Assembly: GCA_021300075.1 (NCBI GenBank)
Contig: JAJTIB010000161.1
Span: forward strand, 1-6,071
Origin: Rickettsiales bacterium
GTDB lineage: Bacteria > Pseudomonadota > Alphaproteobacteria > Rickettsiales > UBA3002
Reading direction: 5' to 3'
DNA length: 6,071 bases
This document shows, in pieces, positions 1-5,288 of this stretch (position 1 is its first letter; each line of letters begins with the position of its first letter). The position numbers and the translations under genes were made by a program. A model generated the notes under the pieces. It saw only the letters and a list, made by a program, of their open reading frames with translations, did not search any database and had not been told where the DNA came from.

Positions 1-580
1 CAAGCCAGGCGGCAGCTTGGGCAGCAGCTTCATAAGACCGCTCCATCCGCGCCACAAGATACGCAATCACCTCCGGCGCTACGCGCAACTGACGGTCGGT
101 AAAATGCTTGGTCAGGAGCGCAGCGAGCATCGCCTCATCGGGTGGTGCAAGAGTAAGGGTAATGACTGCTGACAACCGCGAATGCAGATCCGGCAGTCGG
201 GTGACCAAACGCGAGGGCTGTTCGGAGGCGGCGAGTAATAACTTCCCCGCCCCCGCACGACAGTCATTCATGAGTCGCACCAGCGCTTCTTCACCCTTAA
301 ACTGCGCTATATCATCAAGCGCCCAGAAAGGTGCGGGCGGTGGAGAGCCAATCGACGCCGCATCAAGCAAAACACCCTGATGCCGCTCCATCAGCCAATG
401 GAGCAAATGGGTTTTACCCGCGCCAGACGGGCCTACCAGCGCCAGCACTGGCTCCGGCCATCGGCTGAGATCGTCAAGAATAGTAGCGGCTGAACGATTG
501 GCATCCCCCAGAATGAAATCTGCCGCTGCATAACTCACCGGCAGCGTGAATTTCATAGGCAGTTGCACGGGCGCACTCAT
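1..580 (-). CDS. hdaA: HdaA/Hda-type regulatory inactivator of DnaA, 3' end outside window
   Basis: This is a DnaA-like AAA+ protein without the DNA-binding domain. In this family the protein, docked on the beta sliding clamp, stimulates ATP hydrolysis by DnaA and so prevents re-initiation of replication. The first 193 residues are visible, starting at ATG 580; about 30 C-terminal residues are probably missing past base 1. Visible motifs are a clamp-binding-like QLPMKF (residues 6-11), an N-terminal segment ending in ADFILGDAN, Walker A GPSGAGKT (50-57), a Walker B-like WALDDI (86-91), a sensor-1 region LLLAASEQ (114-121) and a box VII arginine-finger region LPDLHSRLSA (129-138, Arg135). A sensor-2-like RMERSYEA follows. 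The start overlaps the stop of the upstream permease gene as ATGA, and no strong Shine-Dalgarno is seen, so translation is probably coupled. The main alternative is another DnaA-related ATPase (for example DnaA itself), which the short N-terminus argues against. Confidence 0.9.
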   Translation of the reverse strand, partial: MSAPVQLPMKFTLPVSYAAADFILGDANRSAATILDDLSRWPEPVLALVGPSGAGKTHLLHWLMERHQGVLLDAASIGSPPPAPFWALDDIAQFKGEEALVRLMNDCRAGAGKLLLAASEQPSRLVTRLPDLHSRLSAVITLTLAPPDEAMLAALLTKHFTDRQLRVAPEVIAYLVARMERSYEAAAQAAAWL

Positions 581-1638
581 GCCCCGTAGAGCGGGCTGGC
601 CAGATAACGGCCAATAAAAAATCGCGCCAAGACACCAATGACCGCCGTAATTGGTACGGCAAGCAATATCCCCACAACCCCCATCGTGACCGCGCCCGCC
701 AGCATCCCGAACAACATCCAGATCGGATGTAGCCCGACATTTTTACCGATAATCGTTGGGGTCAGGAATTGCTGCTCAAGTACTTGTCCGATTAAATAAA
801 CAAGCGCCACCGCCCAGACCTGCCATTCAAGGCCAAAGCCAAAATACGTTACACCCAGCGCAAGGGTAAAACTGACCAGCGTCCCCACATAGGGGATGAT
901 AATGAATACGGCGCTTATGAGCGCAATCACCAGCGAAAAATTTATGCCGACAATACCGAGAGCCACCGCGTAATAAATTACCAGAATCGCCATCACCGTC
1001 ACCTGCCCGCGCAGATAACCTGCCAGCGTCTCATCAATAATCCGGCATTGCTCGCGGATGACGGGCGCAAAGGCACGCGGCAAGAGGCGATCGACGGCGG
1101 CCACGATTTTATCCCAGTCGCGCAGCAGGTAAAAACAGACGATCGGGGTGATAAAGAGCAGCGAGAGGAGATTAAGTAATGCCGCACCCGAGACAATGAG
1201 TTGCTGCAACAGAGTGCTCACCGTAGTGACCGCCTTGGCGGTTAACTGCTCGGGCGGAATAACGTCACCATTATTGATCACTTCGAGGCGATGCAACACT
1301 AAGGCCATTTGATGCTCAACCAAATCGCGCAGCGACACCATGATATTCGGCAGAAATTCAAGTAATGAAGAGAACTGCCGATAGAGTAGCGGACCGACCC
1401 ATATCATGAGCAGCGCCAGGACAATAAAGAAGGTGAGGGTAATGAACGTCGCCGCCAGCGTCCGTGACAGGCCGAGGCGCTCCAACCGGTCGGCGACCGG
1501 ATCAAACAGATAGGCAACGCCCATCCCCACTACAAATGGCAGGAGAATCGGGCGCACCATCTGGAGAAATAAAACAAACAGCGTCACCAGCGTCAGCCAG
1601 AACAGCCATTGCATCATGCGGGCGCGCGTCGGTTCCAT
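577..1638 (-). CDS. AI-2E family transporter (PerM/UPF0118 permease)
   Basis: This is a polytopic inner-membrane protein of 353 residues, typical of the AI-2E exporter/PerM superfamily. Members have been linked to autoinducer-2 export or Na+/H+ antiport, but most, including this one, have no known substrate. Hydrophobic segments lie near residues 10-26, 28-45, 63-84, 148-171, 212-232, 233-260, 262-285 and 301-338, with a soluble amphipathic stretch at about 86-147. Family signatures include TPIVCFYLLRDWDKI (164-178), GYLRGQ (207-212), IPYVGTLV (248-255) and the C-terminal block LEQQFLTPTIIGKNVGLHP (287-305), followed by a GxxLAVP motif (323-329). The start at 1638 is backed by a GAGG ribosome-binding site embedded in the end of the upstream DUF2066 gene. 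It is the middle gene of a three-gene operon, and its stop overlaps the hdaA start. The family assignment is firm; the transported substrate is unknown. Confidence 0.93.
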   Translation of the reverse strand: MEPTRARMMQWLFWLTLVTLFVLFLQMVRPILLPFVVGMGVAYLFDPVADRLERLGLSRTLAATFITLTFFIVLALLMIWVGPLLYRQFSSLLEFLPNIMVSLRDLVEHQMALVLHRLEVINNGDVIPPEQLTAKAVTTVSTLLQQLIVSGAALLNLLSLLFITPIVCFYLLRDWDKIVAAVDRLLPRAFAPVIREQCRIIDETLAGYLRGQVTVMAILVIYYAVALGIVGINFSLVIALISAVFIIIPYVGTLVSFTLALGVTYFGFGLEWQVWAVALVYLIGQVLEQQFLTPTIIGKNVGLHPIWMLFGMLAGAVTMGVVGILLAVPITAVIGVLARFFIGRYLASPLYGA

Positions 1639-1644
1639 CGAACG

Positions 1645-1651
1645 TTACCTC
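1645..1651 (-). promoter_or_regulatory. Ribosome-binding site of the permease gene, fused to the DUF2066 stop codon
   Basis: On the minus strand the sequence reads GAGGTAA. The GAGG Shine-Dalgarno core sits in the last sense codon of the DUF2066 gene, and TAA is its stop. The permease ATG begins 9 nt after GAGG and 6 nt after the stop. This supports both the chosen permease start and co-transcription, with termination and re-initiation between the two genes. Confidence 0.7.
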
Positions 1652-2778
1652 ATATTGAGTTCCCAGCGTTTCTCGCCAGGCCGCACAAAAATAGCGGATT
1701 TTTTCAAATGTGCACGCAGCTTTTTCTCGCTCCCCGTATAATAAAGCTCACCCTCTACCCGATGCAGGTCGCTCTTAGTGATGATCAACTGCTTGAACCC
1801 GGAAAAACTCCTGAGTGCCGCCTGCATTTCCCCGAATTCGCGCATGGTGATGAAGACAAACTCCACCGACTGCTGCTTGGCCGCCGCCAATTCCTTGCGT
1901 TCCTCAATCGCTACCGAAGAGGCAAGATCGGTCGCGACCTGGGCAATCGCTACCGCCGCCGCCTGTATTCGGGCTTCGGGGCGATCAAGCGCATTGGTGG
2001 GCTTGAGAGTGATACGCTCCAGCTTCGTCTGATCTTTGGTCAGCCGCCGCAGCAGGATATCTGTCGGCTCGCTTGTATCTTCAAGCCCAAGCGTGACGAC
2101 GGCAATCAATATTTCACTGGCGCCATAACGCGCGACCATTTCTTTAAGGCGATCATAGCTAATGGTCAGCACGTTATTATAATCCACGACCCGCAAATCG
2201 TCCGGATCGCCCACGGGCAAAATCACTGAACCCTTGCCCATTTTAAGAGCGAGACTCTTGAGCGGTTGACTCAGGGGATTACGCTTTTCCCATAAGAGTG
2301 GACGCTCAGTGGCCACAAAAACCGGAAGAACCAGAATGCCCCGACGGCGGAAATTGATGCTGATGTCCTCGGAATCAGGCAGGCCAAGCGCCGCGCGAAG
2401 TGGCGTATCAGCAATCGTGACCCGCATTTCGAGATAGGTTTTCTCTTCACTTCGTTCGCGGCGAATAATGGTGTAGCCACGCACCATATCCTTTAGTTCT
2501 TCGGGCTTAAGTTTTGCGAGCGTCGCTTCACTATCGACCGCGCCCAGCTTTTTCGACAGCAAATAAATCGCGCGTTTCTTGCCGTAATCAATGGCCTTGG
2601 CTTCTGCCGCAGAGCGCAGGCTGTCAATGCCCACGCCAATCACTGTGATCTCATGCAGCGCCGCCATAGCGGGTGCAGCCAGCATCGCTCCCAGAACAAA
2701 CAGAGCCACTGCCATACTACGCGCATGGTTCAGACGTTGCCAAGGCCATGATAATTCGCTAATGCTGCGTTGATTCAT
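1645..2778 (-). CDS. DUF2066 domain-containing secreted protein of unknown function
   Basis: This is a conserved bacterial protein of unknown function, recognised by the DUF2066 core: a GILVLPVF strand (147-154), then LLWEKRNP (161-168), then VILPVGDPDDL (185-195). With the start at 2778 it has 377 residues. It begins with a Sec signal peptide whose n-region carries Arg4, Arg15 and Arg20. A hydrophobic core at about 22-36 follows, with likely cleavage after Ala37-Met38-Ala39, so a periplasmic location is inferred. A start at 2715 (Met22) is possible, but it would leave the signal peptide without positive charge. A longer reading frame opening at 2913 would overlap purM by more than 100 bp and place the signal sequence deep inside the protein, so it was not chosen. 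The gene is first in the operon with the permease and hdaA and diverges from purM. No enzymatic motif is recognised. Confidence 0.82.
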   Translation of the reverse strand: MNQRSISELSWPWQRLNHARSMAVALFVLGAMLAAPAMAALHEITVIGVGIDSLRSAAEAKAIDYGKKRAIYLLSKKLGAVDSEATLAKLKPEELKDMVRGYTIIRRERSEEKTYLEMRVTIADTPLRAALGLPDSEDISINFRRRGILVLPVFVATERPLLWEKRNPLSQPLKSLALKMGKGSVILPVGDPDDLRVVDYNNVLTISYDRLKEMVARYGASEILIAVVTLGLEDTSEPTDILLRRLTKDQTKLERITLKPTNALDRPEARIQAAAVAIAQVATDLASSVAIEERKELAAAKQQSVEFVFITMREFGEMQAALRSFSGFKQLIITKSDLHRVEGELYYTGSEKKLRAHLKKSAIFVRPGEKRWELNMR

Positions 2779-2784
2779 GCACTC

Positions 2785-2790
2785 AAAGGT
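2785..2790 (+). promoter_or_regulatory. Ribosome-binding site deciding the purM start
   Basis: AAAGGT lies 7 nt before the ATG at 2798. It favours that codon over the in-frame ATG at 2777, which has no purine-rich sequence at the right distance and would add seven residues unlike the usual PurM N-terminus. Confidence 0.6.
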
Positions 2791-2797
2791 AGCGCAA

Positions 2798-3859
2798 ATG
2801 TCTGCATCTAGCAACGAGCGATATAAAGAAGCCGGGGTCGATATCGACGCGGGCCATGCACTGGTCGAACGTATCAAGCCGCTGGCAAAGGCAACCGCTC
2901 GAGCCGGCGTCATTGGCGGTCTGGGCGGCTATGGCGCTTTGTTTGACCTCAAGGGCGCAGGCTTCAAAGACCCGTTGCTTGTCTCCACCACCGACGGAGT
3001 CGGCACCAAACTCAAGCTCGCACAGGAGCTTGGTCTGCATGATTCGATTGGCATTGATCTGGTGGCCATGTGCGTGAATGATCTTATCGTTCAGGGCGCG
3101 ACCCCGCTTTATTTCCTCGATTATTTTGCCACCGGCAGCCTTGATGTTGAGATCGCAAGCGATGTGATTACCGGAATTGCCGAGGGCTGTTCACTTGCCA
3201 ATTGCTCGCTCATTGGCGGTGAGACCGCCGAAATGCCGGGCATGTATCAAGCGGGCGACTATGACCTGGCGGGTTTTGCAGTCGGCGCGGTCGAGCGCGA
3301 CCAGCTATTGCCGCGCGGCGATATCGCCGAGAACGACGTGCTGATTGGTATGGCATCCTCCGGCATTCACTCCAATGGTTATTCGCTGGTACGCAAAGTC
3401 ATCCGCGATATCGGCGCTGACCTTTACGCAGGCGCCCCCTTCCAGACGATTCACGCCTCCCTCGGTGCGGCATTACTCGAGCCCACGCGCATTTATGTGA
3501 GCAGCCTGCTGCCACTGATTCGCCGTAAAAAAATCAAGGCCATGGCCCATATCACCGGCGGCGGGGTGAGTGACAATCTGCCGCGTGTGCTGCCGCTTTC
3601 AACGTCAGCTTCGATTGATCTTGGCCGCTGGGCCATGCCTGATGTCTTCCACTGGCTCATGCAGGCCGGGGATGTGAGCGAGGCCGAGATGCTGCGTACC
3701 TTCAATTGTGGTCTGGGCATGGTGCTGGTCGTCGCCCCACATGACGTGAAAGACGTGCTCGGCATACTGACCAGTGCAGGCGAAGTGGCCGGCGAAATCG
3801 GCATCATCACTAAACTGAGCGAGGCACGCATTGTCTATCAGGGCACACTATGCGCGTAA
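2798..3859 (+). CDS. purM: Phosphoribosylformylglycinamidine cyclo-ligase (AIR synthetase)
   Basis: This cytosolic enzyme catalyses step 5 of de novo purine synthesis: ATP-dependent ring closure of formylglycinamidine ribonucleotide (FGAM) to 5-aminoimidazole ribonucleotide (AIR). From the ATG at 2798 it has 353 residues, close to the 345 of E. coli PurM, and is full length. Conserved blocks appear in order: YKEAGVDIDAG (9-19), GGLGGYGALFDL (40-51), DGVGTKLKLA (66-75, glycine-rich nucleotide-binding segment), DLVAMCVNDL (87-96), GGETAEMPGMY (140-150), GIHSNGYSLVR (189-199), HITGGGVSDNLPRVLP (251-266) and FNCGLGM (302-308). This is the PurM/SelD/HypE (AIRS) fold. The gene overlaps purN by 10 bp. 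Its 5' end is nearly in contact with the divergent DUF2066 gene, so its promoter must lie over that gene's signal-peptide codons. No PurR-like operator is evident. Confidence 0.98.
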   Translation: MSASSNERYKEAGVDIDAGHALVERIKPLAKATARAGVIGGLGGYGALFDLKGAGFKDPLLVSTTDGVGTKLKLAQELGLHDSIGIDLVAMCVNDLIVQGATPLYFLDYFATGSLDVEIASDVITGIAEGCSLANCSLIGGETAEMPGMYQAGDYDLAGFAVGAVERDQLLPRGDIAENDVLIGMASSGIHSNGYSLVRKVIRDIGADLYAGAPFQTIHASLGAALLEPTRIYVSSLLPLIRRKKIKAMAHITGGGVSDNLPRVLPLSTSASIDLGRWAMPDVFHWLMQAGDVSEAEMLRTFNCGLGMVLVVAPHDVKDVLGILTSAGEVAGEIGIITKLSEARIVYQGTLCA

Positions 3860-4425
3860 AAGTCGCGGTGCTGGTCTCGGGATTTGGCAGCAACCTTCAG
3901 GCTTTAATCGACGCGACCCATGAGGAGGATTACCCGGGCCTCATTGTACTGGTAATTTCCAACCGCGACGAAGCCTACGCTCTGACCCGCGCAAGACAAG
4001 CCGATATCCCGACCCGGGTTCTGCGCCATCAGGATTTCGCCGACCGCATCAGTTACGACCGCGCGCTGGATGGCATCCTTCAAGAACATAGCGTGGAATT
4101 CGTCTGTATGGCCGGCTTCATGCGGATTCTCTCGCCCTGGTTCACACGCAAATGGGCGGGCAGGATCATCAATATCCATCCCTCATTACTCCCTGCTTAT
4201 AAGGGGCTAGATACCCATGCCCGGGTTCTGGCCGCTGGCGAAAAACGGCATGGCTGTAGCGTGCATTGGGTGACGGAAGCGCTTGATTCCGGCGGCATCA
4301 TCGCCCAGCTTGCGACCGATATCCGCCCGAGCGATACGCTCGAAAGCCTCAAAGCGCGAGTGCACAAACTTGAACACCAGCTATATCCGGAAGCCCTGCG
4401 TCTGGCGCTCATGGAACGGGATTAG
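3850..4425 (+). CDS. purN: Phosphoribosylglycinamide formyltransferase (GAR transformylase)
   Basis: PurN catalyses step 3 of purine synthesis, transferring a formyl group from 10-formyltetrahydrofolate to glycinamide ribonucleotide in the cytosol. It has 191 residues, somewhat shorter than E. coli PurN (212). The phosphate-binding N-terminal loop is VLVSGFGSNLQALID (7-21). The catalytic block GRIINIHPSLLPAYKGLDTH (104-123) carries Asn108 and His110, equivalent to E. coli Asn106 and His108. HGCSVHWVTEALDSGGII (134-151) carries Asp146, equivalent to E. coli Asp144, so the catalytic triad is intact. An AGGG ribosome-binding site (3840-3843) lies 6 nt before the ATG, inside the end of purM, and the start overlaps the purM stop region by 10 bp. 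This indicates one bicistronic, translationally coupled mRNA. The gene is followed by the repeat-filled convergent gap. Confidence 0.97.
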   Translation: MRVKVAVLVSGFGSNLQALIDATHEEDYPGLIVLVISNRDEAYALTRARQADIPTRVLRHQDFADRISYDRALDGILQEHSVEFVCMAGFMRILSPWFTRKWAGRIINIHPSLLPAYKGLDTHARVLAAGEKRHGCSVHWVTEALDSGGIIAQLATDIRPSDTLESLKARVHKLEHQLYPEALRLALMERD

Positions 4426-4450
4426 AAAGACCACTTCTTAACAGAAAAGC

Positions 4451-4576
4451 ACGCCTGTCACCCCAGATTCATAAAGAGGATTCCGCGTAGCGCGAAGCGC
4501 GAGCCACGAGCGCAGCGAAGTGAGGGGGTGTGGGCGGCAGCCCCGCTGCCCCCACCGCGCCGTAGGCGTATTTAAA
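4451..4576. repeat. 126-bp intergenic repeat, copy 1
   Basis: This is the first copy of a GC-rich direct repeat that recurs at 4588-4713. The copies differ at only three positions (4457/4594, 4506/4643, 4513/4650). It begins ACGCCT, ends GTATTTAAA, and contains a heptamer run (4484-4511) and a strong GC hairpin (4530-4555). It carries no convincing gene. Its location between convergent genes and its internal symmetry suggest a REP- or MITE-like dispersed element, but the two copies here are all that can be seen. Confidence 0.9.
4530..4555. other. GC-rich hairpin in repeat copy 1
   Basis: GTGGG (4530-4534) pairs with CCCAC (4551-4555), and GGCAGC (4536-4541) pairs with GCTGCC (4545-4550). One cytosine is bulged at 4535 and the loop is CCC. 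The stem has 11 pairs, nearly all G-C. It has no T-run on either side, so it is not a canonical intrinsic terminator. It could still slow polymerase or protect the purN mRNA 3' end. Confidence 0.6.
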
Positions 4577-4587
4577 CAACAAACGCG

Positions 4588-4713
4588 ACGCCTCTCACCC
4601 CAGATTCATAAAGAGGATTCCGCGTAGCGCGAAGCGCGAGCCGCGAGCGAAGCGAAGTGAGGGGGTGTGGGCGGCAGCCCCGCTGCCCCCACCGCGCCGT
4701 AGGCGTATTTAAA
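4588..4713. repeat. 126-bp intergenic repeat, copy 2
   Basis: This is the second direct copy, 137 bp downstream of the first, with an 11-bp spacer at 4577-4587. It ends three bases short of the complement of the ndk stop codon. The flanking base sequence turns its TTTAAA end into a perfect 12-bp palindrome, GTATTTAAATAC (4705-4716). The heptamer run is more regular in this copy, with two adjacent CGCGAGC units at 4635-4648. Confidence 0.9.
4667..4692. other. GC-rich hairpin in repeat copy 2
   Basis: This hairpin is identical to the one in copy 1: an 11-bp stem, one bulged C and a CCC loop. It lies within 30 bases downstream of the ndk stop on the minus strand, where it could form at the 3' end of the ndk transcript. 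No T-tract follows. Confidence 0.6.
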
Positions 4714-4716
4714 TAC

Positions 4717-5136
4717 TCAAACAATCTCGCTGGGCGTGAAGAAAAATGCGATTTCGGTTTTGGCGTTCTCGAGTGAATCAGAGCCATGGACCGAATTGCG
4801 CTCAATCGATTCCGCGAATTTTTTACGAATCGTGCCTTCCGCGGCATTGGCCGGGTTGGTCGCGCCCATGAGTTCACGATTTTTGGCGACCGCATCCTCG
4901 CGTTCAAGCACCTGCACCACTACCGGACCACTGATCATGTAATCGACCAGCTCGCCGTAAAACGGGCGGGACTTATGCACTGCATAAAACTGCTCGGCCT
5001 GAGTTTTGCTGAGACGCAGACGTTTTTGCGCGACAATACGAAATCCCGCCGCTTCAAACATGGCATTGATCGCGCCGGTGATATTGCGCTCGGTCGCGTC
5101 GGGTTTTAAAATGGAAAGGGTACGCTCGGTTACCAT
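4717..5136 (-). CDS. ndk: Nucleoside diphosphate kinase
   Basis: Ndk transfers the gamma phosphate of ATP to nucleoside diphosphates through a phosphohistidine, balancing NTP and dNTP pools in the cytosol. The 139-residue protein is complete (E. coli Ndk has 143). Lys11 sits in the N-terminal ERTLSILKPDA, and Tyr51 in the FYAVHKSRPF segment (50-59). MGATNPANAAEGTIRK (90-105) contains Arg104, and IERNSVHGSDS (111-121) contains Asn114 and the catalytic His117. The C-terminal block is EIAFFFTPSEIV. A clear AGGGAG ribosome-binding site (complement of 5142-5147) precedes the ATG by 5 nt. The gene is convergent with purN and divergent from the OmpA-like lipoprotein gene, and appears monocistronic. 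Its stop lies almost at the edge of repeat copy 2. Confidence 0.98.
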   Translation of the reverse strand: MVTERTLSILKPDATERNITGAINAMFEAAGFRIVAQKRLRLSKTQAEQFYAVHKSRPFYGELVDYMISGPVVVQVLEREDAVAKNRELMGATNPANAAEGTIRKKFAESIERNSVHGSDSLENAKTEIAFFFTPSEIV

Positions 5137-5168
5137 AACAACTCCCTGAACATTGATTTGCGCGCCTC

Positions 5169-5182
5169 GTTAATGGATTAAC
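5169..5182. repeat. 14-bp inverted repeat upstream of ndk
   Basis: GTTAAT and ATTAAC are perfect inverted arms around a central GG, 33-46 bp upstream of the ndk ATG, where a promoter or operator is expected. Each arm holds a TTAAC half-site as recognised by CtrA in Caulobacter-type alphaproteobacteria. However, the two direct TTAA cores are 4 bp apart, not the 7 bp of a full CtrA site, so a specific regulator cannot be named. Confidence 0.4.
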
Positions 5183-5200
5183 CAGGGGTTGGCAAGTGCT

Positions 5201-5224
5201 TTCCCCTATTGCCAGCTTCCCCTA
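5201..5224. repeat. Direct repeat of TTCCCCTA in the ndk/lipoprotein intergenic region
   Basis: TTCCCCTA occurs at 5201-5208 and again at 5217-5224, a start-to-start distance of 16 bp. The spacing of about one and a half helical turns would put the two boxes on different faces of the DNA. It could be a chance duplication; no known regulator is implied. Confidence 0.35.
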
Positions 5225-5234
5225 GTTTGACTAG
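5222..5234. repeat. CTAGT-TTG-ACTAG inverted repeat
   Basis: Five-base arms (5222-5226 and 5230-5234) flank TTG. The element contains TTGACT (5227-5232), a five-of-six match to a -35 hexamer reading toward the lipoprotein gene. No good -10 hexamer follows at 16-18 bp, so a promoter is not claimed. It overlaps the second TTCCCCTA box. Confidence 0.3.
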
Positions 5235-5288
5235 TCTCACTCTTTATTGCTTGCAAAAAACCAATTCAAAAATCGGCACGGCGTTCGC

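Noticed and set aside
108..380. 90-codon plus-strand open frame opposite hdaA
   Set aside because: It lies entirely antisense to a well-supported AAA+ gene and has low-complexity Ser/Ala/Arg composition.
1609..2229. 206-codon plus-strand open frame opposite the DUF2066 gene
   Set aside because: The DUF2066 frame has the signal peptide, family motifs and operon context; the antisense frame resembles nothing known and spans the operon junction.
2837..2848. Perfect palindrome GTCGATATCGAC inside purM
   Set aside because: It encodes conserved PurM residues (VDID), so codon constraint plus chance explains it without an operator.
2779..2913. N-terminal extension of the DUF2066 protein to an ATG at 2913
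   Set aside because: It would bury the signal peptide 45 residues further inside and overlap over 100 bp of purM coding sequence.
4530..4555. Intrinsic terminator for purN
   Set aside because: The hairpin is strong, but no T-run follows it on either strand, so a Rho-independent terminator is not supported.
4451..4713. CRISPR array
   Set aside because: Only two units are present, each 126 bp with an 11-bp spacer; this does not match CRISPR repeat or spacer sizes, and no cas gene is present.
4572..4907. 111-codon minus-strand open frame running from within ndk through repeat copy 2
   Set aside because: Its first two-thirds is an out-of-frame shadow of ndk, and the rest translates the GC-rich repeat into an Arg/Leu/Pro-rich string. 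No ribosome-binding site or recognisable domain was seen.
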